A stretch of 64,000 nucleotides of DNA. It comes from Eubacteriales bacterium. Lineage in GTDB: Bacteria > Bacillota > Clostridia > Lachnospirales > Lachnospiraceae. The DNA is taken from contig JAUNJG010000003.1 of assembly GCA_030533385.1 (NCBI GenBank), positions 23,608 through 87,607 of the forward strand. The letters run 5' to 3'. Positions 27,342-36,280 of the stretch are shown here, one piece after another. The notes beneath the pieces were generated by a model. The model saw nothing but the letters and a program-made list of their open reading frames with translations, made no database searches and was not told the origin of the DNA. Numbering within the stretch: the stretch's first letter is position 1; each line of letters opens with the position of its first letter. The translations under genes were made by a program, and so were the position numbers.

Positions 27342-28808
27342 TTACTTTTTCTTCAGGGAGTCATATCGTACCTTCATTTTGTAAAAACGGCTGTTTTTAA
27401 TCTCTTCCAGCTCGGCCTGCAACTCTTCCTGTTTTTCTATTAGATCCTGCTTTTCTCTCTCCAATCTCTTTTTTTCTTTCAGAATCGCCCGCTTTTTTTG
27501 ACGCTCCTGTTTCAAAATACCTCTGATTTCCTGCGCTCTCTCCCAGGACTTTACTCTCATTTCTCCATAATATTCTTCCAGCCTTCTCTCCTGTTCCCCG
27601 GCCGAAACCGATGGAAACGGATGAATCACGCCGGCTCCTTCCTGGCTTTGATACCATCTGTCAAAAGGTGTGCTGCTTTTGCTTAGCGCTTCCCTCTCAA
27701 TCCTCGGCACATTATTTTTATCCAAAAAATCAAGATAATGACTGACTCTCTCCCTATGCCCTCTTTTGAGCTGAGAATAATCTGTTTTTTGATACAGGTC
27801 AATCACATTCGTGTCTTCCCTGACATCCTGCCATTCCATATAAGGAATATTATGGTATTGGGCCAGCTCTTTTACCCGGCAGTCCCCTGCAAAAATATAG
27901 CAAGGTGTTCCCGCCAAAATGCTGACGATGTTTCCGTGGATGCGACTTCCAAAACTGAAATCTCTCTGTCTCAAATATTCCATCCAGGAAATATCCTCCA
28001 CCACGCCAACCACTCTGTCGTTTTGCATCAGGCTGTCCGAAAAATGCATCGGGTAGTCCTCGACTTCCACCTCGAGATTTTTCTCATTAAAATAAGGAAA
28101 TCCCGCATAAATCATCTTGATTTCCGGAACCACCTGACTGATGAAGACCGAGTCTGTAAACAGAGCTTCCTGCCCTCTTAAAAAACGATACAGCTTCGCA
28201 GGCAATTCCATTTTATAATTGACCGCTACTTTCGAGTTCACCGTCAAATCTGTCAGACGCGGCGTCGGAAGGCTATCTCCAAACGTATATAAAGACGGAC
28301 ATCCAATCACCGTATAATCCTTTTCTGCCGAATAGCCCAACCTTCTTAGATACTCCGCTGTGATTTCTCCTCGAAGGCCAATCATAGAAGATTTCTTCAA
28401 AACTGCCTCGACGAACACTCTGACGTCCTCGTCAAAAGGAAACTCCCAGCCCTCTTTGTCCAGCAGACTTTGCAGGCCGACGCCCACAACGACACACGGT
28501 ATTTTTAATCGATTTACTAAATCTGTGATGCACACCAATTCTTTCTGAAATGACGTCCGGAATGCGTTGGCCAAAGGAATCAAAAACATATCGTATTCTT
28601 CATTCCATCTATCTACCTGTTCTTCCGAATAAATCAGGTTTGTCTTGATGGCCGTAATCACGGTATCTTCCTCCATCACCACCCTGGCAACGCTGTGCTG
28701 AAAAATCAGATTGCCTGTGTTGCTCCCGGTTAAATTCCGAAGCAATATCTCAGAAACACTTTTTTTCTCACCCAAAGGCATGGCTGAACGTATTAAGATT
28801 TTTTTCAA
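27342..28808 (-). CDS. Polysaccharide pyruvyl transferase family protein with C-terminal coiled coil
   Basis: 488 aa from a TTG start at 28808, preceded by a perfect AGGAGGA; the longer ATG frame to 28940 has no ribosome site and adds an unrelated basic stretch. The first 390 residues fit the PS_pyruv_trans fold: GSNTGNLIFQHS, VVGVGLQSLLDKEG, GLRGEITAEYLRRLG and the late DFSFGSRIHGNIVSILAGTP. The last about 90 residues form a coiled coil with a basic end. Family members add pyruvate ketals to sugars of surface polysaccharides. It lies 72 bases upstream of cysD on the same strand. A -10 TATAAT at 28929-28934 would give a leader of about 115 bases. Confidence 0.82.
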   Translation of the reverse strand: MKKILIRSAMPLGEKKSVSEILLRNLTGSNTGNLIFQHSVARVVMEEDTVITAIKTNLIYSEEQVDRWNEEYDMFLIPLANAFRTSFQKELVCITDLVNRLKIPCVVVGVGLQSLLDKEGWEFPFDEDVRVFVEAVLKKSSMIGLRGEITAEYLRRLGYSAEKDYTVIGCPSLYTFGDSLPTPRLTDLTVNSKVAVNYKMELPAKLYRFLRGQEALFTDSVFISQVVPEIKMIYAGFPYFNEKNLEVEVEDYPMHFSDSLMQNDRVVGVVEDISWMEYLRQRDFSFGSRIHGNIVSILAGTPCYIFAGDCRVKELAQYHNIPYMEWQDVREDTNVIDLYQKTDYSQLKRGHRERVSHYLDFLDKNNVPRIEREALSKSSTPFDRWYQSQEGAGVIHPFPSVSAGEQERRLEEYYGEMRVKSWERAQEIRGILKQERQKKRAILKEKKRLEREKQDLIEKQEELQAELEEIKNSRFYKMKVRYDSLKKK

Positions 28809-29022
28809 AATTATCCTCCTGAAAAAACGCTGTCCAAAGATCTGAAGTCTCCTCTTCGATGTACTTTTCCATGCCTGGGATAAAACTTCATCGGTTTGCC
28901 ACAAAAACTTGAACCAGCTATTTTTTTTATTATAGAACACAATTGTTAATTAATTGTTACATAATAACCTATTATATAGGCAAACAGAAGAAACTGCAAG
29001 GAAAACTCAAGATAGTTACCAT

Positions 29023-30234
29023 TTATCCTAAATCAATTTTTAAATCTCCTTCTTTTATGAGGCCTTTTCTTCTCATTATTTTTCCAATCAGCCAGTTGAT
29101 GGCCAGCGGAAGACAAAAGCAAAGAAGGACAACTCCTACCCAATCCATGACGTCCGCTTCATATCCCTTTGGCATAGATGACCAGCCCGTGACAATGCCG
29201 ATGGGACCTACCAATCCGGAAGTCCCCATCCCGGAAGAAACTGCGGCCCCATTGTTTCTTAACTGGAAAACGCAAGTAGAAATCGGTCCTAAAATGGCAG
29301 ATGTCAACACGGGAGGCAGCCACAAAATCGGTTTTTTCATCAGGTTAGGCACCTGAAGCATAGACGTTCCCACTCCCTGTGCCACAAATCCTCCGATTCC
29401 GTTCTCCGGAAAACTTAAAATGGCATAGCCAAGCATATGACTGCAACATCCCACGGTGGCTGCGCCTCCGGCCAGCGCCAGACCGTTCCATATCTCCATT
29501 GTCACACTGCCATCTCCGACTCCCGCAAGAACTGCGCCTCCACTGATTCCAATGGCCGCACAGATGGCTGCCGAGCTGATGGGAAGGGTAAGAACAACAC
29601 CAACTACTACAGAGACTACGATTCCCATGAAAAAAGGCTGCAAATTGGTTGCCCATCCAATCAAAGTTCCCAAAGAATCACAAATCGTTTTAAAGACCGG
29701 AGCCAGAAACATGGCCAAAATCACTCCGGTAGCAACGGTGACCGCCGGGGTGATAAGAATATCAATTTTTGTTTCCTTTGAGACCAGCTTTCCAATCTCG
29801 CAGGAAATAATTGTCACAAACAAAACTGCCAGCGGTCCCCCGGAACCACCCAATGTATTGGTCGCCTGACCTACCGCACATAAGGAAAACAACACGAGAG
29901 GAGGCGCTTCCAAAGCGTGCCCTATGGCCACCGCCATTGCCACCCCCGTAACCATGGTGGCATACTTTCCGGTCTGCCAGACAATCCAGCAAAAATGATC
30001 TAAACTGCCAAGTTTGGAAACCTGTGCCGTCAGCTCATCACCGCTCAGTCCGCCCAGCATACGCATCAATTCTGCGGAGCTGACCGTCTCGGCGGCAGTC
30101 TGAATGATTGTTCCAATCAGCAAGGAGGCAAACAATCCAAGCGCCATTGCTCCAAGTGCATCAATCCCGTATCTTTGAAAAGATATGTTCACATTTTTCT
30201 TCTTTAAAAAGCTCTCTTTTTTGGTTTCACCCAT
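29023..30234 (-). CDS. PTS_EIIC_2-like polytopic membrane protein
   Basis: 403 aa from the ATG at 30234 with AGGAGGGACCTAAG directly before it; the upstream ATG at 30276 has no such site. About ten transmembrane helices and Gly-rich loops such as GHALEAPPLVLFSLCAVGQ and NTLGGSGGPLAV match the stand-alone PTS IIC-like membrane family (PF13303). No IIA or IIB component is nearby, so its substrate and even PTS dependence are unknown. It follows the ASKHA-domain gene after 190 bases. Confidence 0.8.
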   Translation of the reverse strand: MGETKKESFLKKKNVNISFQRYGIDALGAMALGLFASLLIGTIIQTAAETVSSAELMRMLGGLSGDELTAQVSKLGSLDHFCWIVWQTGKYATMVTGVAMAVAIGHALEAPPLVLFSLCAVGQATNTLGGSGGPLAVLFVTIISCEIGKLVSKETKIDILITPAVTVATGVILAMFLAPVFKTICDSLGTLIGWATNLQPFFMGIVVSVVVGVVLTLPISSAAICAAIGISGGAVLAGVGDGSVTMEIWNGLALAGGAATVGCCSHMLGYAILSFPENGIGGFVAQGVGTSMLQVPNLMKKPILWLPPVLTSAILGPISTCVFQLRNNGAAVSSGMGTSGLVGPIGIVTGWSSMPKGYEADVMDWVGVVLLCFCLPLAINWLIGKIMRRKGLIKEGDLKIDLG

Positions 30235-30426
30235 CTTAGGTCCCTCCTGTTTGTTTTCCGAAGCCATCTCTTTCATGGCCTTTTGCTTTTCATTTTACAC
30301 CCAATCGCAATGCTTCTGCAAGAATTATCACCGTTTCCACCAGGAAGACTGGGAATATTCTTCTTTCCAGATTTTGCTGTGATAAAAAACCATCCCTTTG
30401 CAAGAGATATCCCCGGAAATTTTTCT

Positions 30427-32202
30427 TCATTGATCGGTAGAATTTTCTGAGGAAACGTTCCCAAAATTCATATTCCTGATATATAAATCCATGAATCCTG
30501 TATTTTCCGCCAACGAGACATGCTTGCATTTTCCTGGAAGCTGTTCTAGCTTTGTTCTGAGGGAATCATCCAGCAGCAGCGACTGCACACCCTGACCGGC
30601 ACCATTTCCGACCGGGACAATCTTCTCTTTGGAAACCGGAGGCAACATTCCGATGGCAATTGCATGTTCCACGTCAATATATGTACCGAAGGCTCCGGCC
30701 AATATCAGAGCATCTATCTCCTCCAACGTCATCCCATATTCTTCTAATAAAGTCATGCATCCCGAGTAGATCGAACTTTTTGCCAGCTGAATCTGGCGGA
30801 TATCCTTCTGGGAAAGATAGACGGGATTTTCTCCCTCCGTGAAATAAAAGCCCAGATTATGTTCTTCTACTTTTTTTATCCGACTGCTTAATTTGCTGCC
30901 CGGATGACTTTTTTGATAAGTATCAGCAGATAACAAGGCACCGGTATCGTCCATCAGACCAACCCGATAAAATTCTGACACTGCATCAATGATGGCGGAA
31001 CCGCAAAGTCCCTGCGGCTTTATATCTCCAATGACCTGAAGGGACACTCTGTCATTTTCCAGGGATATTTTTTCAATGGCTCCAGGCGTTCCTCTCATAC
31101 CACACTCAATGTTGCCACCTTCCAGGGCAGGGCCACAAGCGGTGGAAGATACGAGAAACCCGTCTTGATTCCCCACGGCAATTTCTCCATTGGTTCCCAG
31201 ATCAATCATCATATATTTTTTTTCATCATCTTCCACGGTCAACAAAACCGCAGTGGTATCCGCCCCCACAAATCCTCCCAGCAGAGGCAAAAACTCCACG
31301 ACTCCTTCCGGCGCACAATGAAGCCCCGTCTCCTTTCCACTGTTTACCAGATGCTCGGCCGTTATGTTCACAAAAGGACTCATGCCAAGATGTACCGGAT
31401 TCCATCCGTAAAACAAATGCTGCATCATACTGTTTCCGCAAATCACCACATGATAAAGATTCTCCTTTAATCTTTCCACTTTTTCTGCGGCTTCTTCTAT
31501 CATGCAGTTGATCGTATCCAGAACCAAATCCTGCAACTTCGCAAGATTTTCCGGAGATTCCTGGGCATACACACTCCTGCTTATGACATCAGCCCCGCAC
31601 ACCACCTGCTGGTTCAGCGCAGATTTCGTCTCCAAAAGCCGTCCGCCTCCTGCCAAATCATAAAAATAGCATGCCACCGTCGTCGTCCCGATGTCTATGG
31701 CGACGCCGTAGCAACGAGATTCCTGATGGCCCTCCTGTATGTCTATCACATGATCTTTATAATATACAAAAGTAGCCCCCAAAAAATCATAGCCGGCTCT
31801 CAGTGCCGCAAATTTTTTCATGGCCGCTAGGGGAACCCCACTCAAAAAAGAACCGCAGACAGGCGGTGTCAACTCTTCTCTTGCGACATATCTTTTTTTT
31901 ATGGCAGGAGCAAACTCCATGACGGACAAACTGCTGTGCGTCAGCACATTTCCTTCGTGAACGTAATCTTTTTTTTCTAAATATACCTCCTCCACTTCTT
32001 CTGCCAAAGTACTGCATGCCAGGACTTCTTCTATTTTTATGGCACCTTTTCGCTTTACTCTTGTGAGACATTTTCCACAGCTGCCTCTGCCTCCGCAGAC
32101 AAGATTCAGCGGATATCCTGCCCTTTCACAGGCCTGCGCCAACGTACCTCCCTCCACTTCCACCTTCGTATTTTGATTGACAAAATAAATTTTACTACTC
32201 AT
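30427..32202 (-). CDS. RACo-like protein: [2Fe-2S] ferredoxin domain plus ASKHA ATPase domain (DUF4445)
   Basis: 591 aa. The N-terminal ferredoxin domain has a cluster site CGGRGSCGKC with a later Cys at about residue 60. The ATPase domain starts at about 165 with GVAIDIGTTTVACYF and continues with DLGTNGEIA and a C-terminal LAGAFGTYIDVEHAIAIGML. Known relatives reactivate corrinoid proteins by ATP-dependent reduction of Co(II). No corrinoid protein or methyltransferase is next to it, so its client is elsewhere. The start has AGGAGGAAGAT directly upstream. Nearby cobalt uptake genes (33082-36280) fit a B12-related role. Confidence 0.88.
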   Translation of the reverse strand: MSSKIYFVNQNTKVEVEGGTLAQACERAGYPLNLVCGGRGSCGKCLTRVKRKGAIKIEEVLACSTLAEEVEEVYLEKKDYVHEGNVLTHSSLSVMEFAPAIKKRYVAREELTPPVCGSFLSGVPLAAMKKFAALRAGYDFLGATFVYYKDHVIDIQEGHQESRCYGVAIDIGTTTVACYFYDLAGGGRLLETKSALNQQVVCGADVISRSVYAQESPENLAKLQDLVLDTINCMIEEAAEKVERLKENLYHVVICGNSMMQHLFYGWNPVHLGMSPFVNITAEHLVNSGKETGLHCAPEGVVEFLPLLGGFVGADTTAVLLTVEDDEKKYMMIDLGTNGEIAVGNQDGFLVSSTACGPALEGGNIECGMRGTPGAIEKISLENDRVSLQVIGDIKPQGLCGSAIIDAVSEFYRVGLMDDTGALLSADTYQKSHPGSKLSSRIKKVEEHNLGFYFTEGENPVYLSQKDIRQIQLAKSSIYSGCMTLLEEYGMTLEEIDALILAGAFGTYIDVEHAIAIGMLPPVSKEKIVPVGNGAGQGVQSLLLDDSLRTKLEQLPGKCKHVSLAENTGFMDLYIRNMNFGNVSSENSTDQ

Positions 32203-32351
32203 ATCTTCCTCCTTTTTCTTTCAGGCAAATATTCTCTTCTCACATTTTTTTCTTTGATAAATAAAATGAACTATATCATGATTATAATCGTTCTCTCCAA
32301 AAAGAACCATGCAAAAAAATGAATCATTATAAGAACTCTATGTAAAGTTTA

Positions 32352-32380
32352 TTGTCTTTCATTTTCAGTAATGTTATAAT
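32352..32380 (+). promoter_or_regulatory. Sigma-A-type promoter of the LOG-family gene
   Basis: TTGTCT (32352-32357), a 17-base spacer and a perfect TATAAT (32375-32380), placed 28 bases before the start codon at 32409. Confidence 0.75.
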
Positions 32381-32408
32381 GAAGCATATCAAAAGAGGGG
32401 GTACAGTT

Positions 32409-32969
32409 ATGGGTAAACTGACAATATGTGTATACGGTGCAGCCAGTGAAAAGATTGCTCCTGTCTTTATCACGGAAACCGAAAACCTTGGCGAAGAAAT
32501 TGCCCGTCGCCATCACAGCATCATTTACGGAGGAGGAGCAGAGGGAGTCATGGGAGCCTGCGCCAGAGGCGCCGCAAAAGCCCAGGGAGAAGTTATAGGA
32601 GTCGTTCCTTTTTTCATGGATGAATTTGAAGAAATTAATCATAAATGCACAGAGATTATCCGCACGAAGACGATGGGAGAACGCAAAGAGATTATGGAGA
32701 AAAGGGCGGATGCCTTCATCATCGCTCCCGGCGGTATCGGCACTCTCGACGAGTTTTTCCAGATTTTAACTTTAGTTGAACTTGGTCAAAAACAGGCTCC
32801 GATTATTCTCTACAATGTTGACAACTATTATGATGAACTGCTTTCTTACGTTCGTTCCTGCATAGAAAAAGGGTTTATCCGCAAAAGGGTAGAAAACCTG
32901 GTTCATATTTGCAGCACGCCGACAGAGGTTCTATCCGCCATCGAAAGCTATTTTTCTAATCCTTCATAA
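32409..32969 (+). CDS. LOG family protein (TIGR00730), nucleoside monophosphate phosphoribohydrolase
   Basis: 186 aa from the ATG at 32409, which has GAGGGGGT before it; the upstream frame start overlaps the promoter. The motifs IIYGGGAEGVMGACARGA and PGGIGTLDEFFQ (about 114-125) are the family's PGGxGTxxE active site. Members hydrolyse AMP or cytokinin-type nucleotides to base plus ribose 5-phosphate. It is a monocistronic plus-strand gene with its own promoter and terminator. Confidence 0.92.
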   Translation: MGKLTICVYGAASEKIAPVFITETENLGEEIARRHHSIIYGGGAEGVMGACARGAAKAQGEVIGVVPFFMDEFEEINHKCTEIIRTKTMGERKEIMEKRADAFIIAPGGIGTLDEFFQILTLVELGQKQAPIILYNVDNYYDELLSYVRSCIEKGFIRKRVENLVHICSTPTEVLSAIESYFSNPS

Positions 32970-33015
32970 AACATAGAGTACAATACGCCCACAAACATAT
33001 GTCAAAAAGACAAAA

Positions 33016-33055
33016 ATCCTCCGCTTTCATCTCATAAAAAGCGGAGGATTTCTAA
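33016..33055. terminator. Bidirectional terminator between the LOG gene and cbiN
   Basis: ATCCTCCGCTTT pairs with AAAAGCGGAGGAT around a short loop. A residues on the left give a U-run for the minus-strand cbi transcript. Confidence 0.88.
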
Positions 33056-33081
33056 ACTGATGCATGAATTTCTATGTTTTT

Positions 33082-33423
33082 TTATGCCCTTTTCCGTTCT
33101 GCTGCGTCTTCTCCCAGCTCATCAGTCCATTTTTTACGCTCTACCATTCGACCCATAACAAAAGCAATGATACCTACGCCGATACCTGTCTGTAAGCAGA
33201 AAATCATACTTTCTACTTCACCCGGCAGCTCGCCGTCTAACATTGTTTCCAAAACAGGAGTGAACCATGGTTCATATTCTTCACCTTTGATTTCAGAAAT
33301 CATTTCGCTTCCCGCATCATCAGAACCGCCAAACTCCGCACCTTTTAATGCAAACAGCGGAACAATGGCAATCAAAGCTGCAACTACTAACAAAAGAATC
33401 ACTGTCTTTTTATTACTACTCAT
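33082..33423 (-). CDS. cbiN: CbiN, cobalt ECF transporter small subunit
   Basis: 113 aa with two transmembrane helices (about 7-27 and 75-95) linked by an acidic extracytoplasmic loop containing EYEPWFTPVLE, the CbiN signature. CbiN helps load Co2+ into the CbiM channel. It starts 12 bases after cbiM and ends at a strong terminator. Confidence 0.92.
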   Translation of the reverse strand: MSSNKKTVILLLVVAALIAIVPLFALKGAEFGGSDDAGSEMISEIKGEEYEPWFTPVLETMLDGELPGEVESMIFCLQTGIGVGIIAFVMGRMVERKKWTDELGEDAAERKRA

Positions 33424-33435
33424 TATTTTTCCTCC

Positions 33436-34170
33436 TTAAAATTCCAGACATTTCAACTCTGTCTTCGCATAGGTTTCCAGTCCAATCACAATCACGACTG
33501 TTAAAATACCCTCGATAATCGCCAGAGGAACCTGAGTCGTCGCAAAAATACCGAGGAATTTTGTCAAAGATGCGCCAAATCCGCCGACCTCAGAAGGATA
33601 AGCGATGGCTAACTCCACGCTGGTCACACAGTATGTAAATAAATCTCCCAAAAATGCTGCCAAAAATACAGTCACTTTTTTATTCACATTCATTCCTTTT
33701 AAAATTTTGTATACAAAGTATGCCAAAATCGGGCCGGCAATAGCCATAGAGAAACAGTTAGCTCCCAGTGTAGTCAGTCCGCCGTGAGCCAGAAGCACTG
33801 CCTGGAATACAAGAACGATCAGCCCCAAAACACTTGTCACACAAGGTCCAAATAAAATAGCGCCCAGTCCGGTACCTGTCATATGAGAACAGCTTCCTGT
33901 TACTGACGGAATTTTTAAGGAAGAAAGCACGAACACGAAAGCTCCTGTCAGTGCAAGCACAGTCAACGTCTTTCTGTTGTCCTTCAGCGTCTTTTGGATA
34001 TTGCGAATTCCAAGCACGAGAAATGGAATACAAACCGCACCCCATAATAAACAATGACTCACAGGAAGAAATCCTTCCATAACGTGCATGGCATTTGCCA
34101 CAGGCGCCACTGCCATCATAACAAGCAGGGCAAATGCAAGAATACTCATTTTACCTTTTTTCTTAAACAT
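33436..34170 (-). CDS. cbiM: CbiM, cobalt ECF transporter substrate-binding membrane protein
   Basis: 244 aa. An N-terminal hydrophobic leader (about 1-27) is followed by MHVMEGFLP, the conserved metal-binding start of mature CbiM (Met-His at positions 1-2 of the mature chain), then six or so helices with SCSHMTGTGLGAILFGP, which carries a His ligand loop. The mature N-terminus implies removal of the leader. The gene is preceded by a 330-base structured gap after cbiO, so it may have its own control. Confidence 0.93.
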   Translation of the reverse strand: MFKKKGKMSILAFALLVMMAVAPVANAMHVMEGFLPVSHCLLWGAVCIPFLVLGIRNIQKTLKDNRKTLTVLALTGAFVFVLSSLKIPSVTGSCSHMTGTGLGAILFGPCVTSVLGLIVLVFQAVLLAHGGLTTLGANCFSMAIAGPILAYFVYKILKGMNVNKKVTVFLAAFLGDLFTYCVTSVELAIAYPSEVGGFGASLTKFLGIFATTQVPLAIIEGILTVVIVIGLETYAKTELKCLEF

Positions 34171-34500
34171 TTTTCTTCTCTCCTTCTTCTAAAGTAGATT
34201 GGTGTCGGCTCAAAATCAAGTACGATTTCACATACCTGAAGCCTGTGGAGAATCCCGGAATAAGAAGCTTCCCCGGTAAGAGGAATCTTCCTTTCTGTTT
34301 TCGCCAAAAAAAGCGTACTCCTCAGGATGGGCTTTTCACAGTGACATGTTAATGATATCAGGCATGAGATGTCTCCCAGTCATCTCCTCGCTAAAAAGAG
34401 ATTCCGGCAAACAGTGAAGTGGCTCAACGCCGTGCTTCCCTCATCACAATACCTTTATAAAAATGAAGATTTCTTTCCCTTCGCCATCAAAAAATGGCTC
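34171..34500 (-). promoter_or_regulatory. Structured leader before cbiM, possible cobalamin-type riboswitch
   Basis: This gap of 330 bases has no gene. On the minus strand it contains GAGGGAAGCACGG followed by GAGCCAC and CACTGTTTGCCGG, reminiscent of the 5' half of cobalamin riboswitches (GGGAA, then a small hairpin, then CACTGT), a GGAGATG/CATCTC hairpin and GTCACTGTGAAAAGCCC. I could not find the normal 3' B12 box (GCC..GAGACCTGCC), so the assignment is tentative. A ribosome site AGAAGGAGAG precedes cbiM. Confidence 0.35.
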
Positions 34501-35361
34501 TCAGGAAAGCATATCTACCATTTTTTCAAACTCAGCTATATTTTTCGGATACAGCTCTCCGCCAGGGACGATTCCCTTTTCTTTCAAAATGCGATATATG
34601 TCATACATCATCGGATGTTTTAAATTGGCTCTTTGAAGAATATCTTCCTGCTGAAACACCTTTAACGGCGTATCGTCCGCAATGATTTTCCCCTGACAAA
34701 ATACTATCACTCGCTCGGCCCAACGGTAAGCGAAGTCTACATCATGGGTAGAAATCAGCATCGTGCGTCCTTCCCGTCCCATCTTTCCCAAAACTTCTTC
34801 CAAAATCGCCGCATTTAACGGGTCCAGGGCAGCCGTCGGCTCGTCAAAAATAATCACCTCAGACTCCATGGCAATGATATCGGCAATGCTGACCCTCTTT
34901 TTCTCTCCTCCGCTTAAATAATGAGGAGGGCGATTCCGAAAGGCCGTAATATTCATATAATCCAAAGCTTTATCGACCCGGCGCAGCACCTCCTTCTCAG
35001 GCAGTTTTAAGTTCATCGGTCCAAAAGACACTTCCGCCATGACGGTGGAAGCGATAATCTGATTGTCTGCATCCTGGAAAACAATTCCTACATTTTTCCT
35101 CAGATGATTCAGTCTTTTTTTCGTTATCTTTTCTCCGCGATATAAAATATCTCCCCGATCCGCTTTCAGCACACCGTTGATATTCAGAAAAAATGTGGAC
35201 TTTCCAGCTCCGTTTGATCCAAGCACCGCAATCTTTTCTCCCTCGTAAATGCTCAAGTCCACACCGTTCAGCGCACGTTTCTCATCATTATATGTAAAAT
35301 ACAAATCTCGAACTTCGAGAATCGGTTGTTTTTCTTTGATTTCTTTTTCAGAACCATCCAT
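34501..35361 (-). CDS. cbiO: CbiO, cobalt ECF transporter ATPase
   Basis: 286 aa from the ATG at 35361 with AGGAGG upstream; the longer frame overlaps cbiQ. Walker A GSNGAGKST (about 52-60), Q-loop FQDADNQII, ABC signature YLSGGEKKRVSIA and Walker B VIIFDEPTAALDP are all intact. The ATPase powers Co2+ uptake with CbiM, CbiN and CbiQ. It starts 25 bases after cbiQ. Confidence 0.95.
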   Translation of the reverse strand: MDGSEKEIKEKQPILEVRDLYFTYNDEKRALNGVDLSIYEGEKIAVLGSNGAGKSTFFLNINGVLKADRGDILYRGEKITKKRLNHLRKNVGIVFQDADNQIIASTVMAEVSFGPMNLKLPEKEVLRRVDKALDYMNITAFRNRPPHYLSGGEKKRVSIADIIAMESEVIIFDEPTAALDPLNAAILEEVLGKMGREGRTMLISTHDVDFAYRWAERVIVFCQGKIIADDTPLKVFQQEDILQRANLKHPMMYDIYRILKEKGIVPGGELYPKNIAEFEKMVDMLS

Positions 35362-35386
35362 AACTTTCTGTTTCCTCCTCTGCTCC

Positions 35387-36280
35387 TCAGGACGTGGTCG
35401 TAATCTTCCATATGGCAAGCAAAAGAACGACGAAAACTGCTGCCATCACTATCTGAGATCGTTTCAACGGCTTTTTTTCCTCCAGAAAACGCAAATCTCC
35501 ATCATAGCATCTGGCTTCCAATGCATTATAATAATCTGTTCCTCTTTTTAAAGAAACAATCAGTAAATTCCCCGCCACCTGCCCGAAGGAATAGCATGAT
35601 GTCTTAAAGTCTACATACCCCAATCTGGCTTCCGCAGAATGTTTCATCCGACTGTGGGTATCCATCATGATAAACAGATATCTGTAAATCATATTCATTA
35701 ATTCAATCAACACTTTTGGAATGTGCGCCTTTCTCAAAACGACAATCAGCTCACTAAGCGGCGTTGTCAATGTCATCATATATAAAGCACTGACTGCTCC
35801 AAATGCCTTAAACACCAGCTGTCCTGCTTTCAGCAGACTGGCATCGGAACAATAAATATAGAATAAATTCAGCACATGCAAACGATACTGTCCTACCGGA
35901 TCCAGAGAAAATCCCAAAGCTATGGCCACCGTCCCAAAAATCAAAAAGACAACCGGCACTGTCAGCATAGAAAGATAATGAGAAAAAGACAACCCTCCAA
36001 TTACTACCGTCAGATACCCCATCATCAATATAACCGCAATGGAAACATAAATATTATTCAATAAAATACACAGCAAAAGGCATACCATGGCGAATATCAT
36101 TTTAAAAGAAGCATTCCACTTCCGCATTTCAGAGGCATAGGCAAAATAATCTACGGATAAAAAACTTCCATGCTTATGTCCTCCTTTTCCGTGGTGAGAC
36201 TTTCCCCTTCCCTTCCACATACCATGAACCGTCATGCATATCGCCATTCCTGTGAGAAACCATATTATGAACAGATTCAT
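35387..36280 (-). CDS. cbiQ: CbiQ, cobalt ECF transporter transmembrane component, with His-rich N-terminal extension
   Basis: 297 aa from the ATG at 36280 (GGGAGGACTATT before it). The core from about residue 45 onward (SVDYFAYASEMRKWNASFK) is CbiQ-like with about five helices, and contains RKAHIPKVLIELMNMIYRY near the coupling region. Before it lies an extra helix and a loop KSHHGKGGHKHG with four His, not part of the usual CbiQ. The His cluster could bind metal. cbiQ is the first gene of the set in transcription order, an uncommon order (Q-O, then M-N). Confidence 0.88.
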   Translation of the reverse strand: MNLFIIWFLTGMAICMTVHGMWKGRGKSHHGKGGHKHGSFLSVDYFAYASEMRKWNASFKMIFAMVCLLLCILLNNIYVSIAVILMMGYLTVVIGGLSFSHYLSMLTVPVVFLIFGTVAIALGFSLDPVGQYRLHVLNLFYIYCSDASLLKAGQLVFKAFGAVSALYMMTLTTPLSELIVVLRKAHIPKVLIELMNMIYRYLFIMMDTHSRMKHSAEARLGYVDFKTSCYSFGQVAGNLLIVSLKRGTDYYNALEARCYDGDLRFLEEKKPLKRSQIVMAAVFVVLLLAIWKITTTS

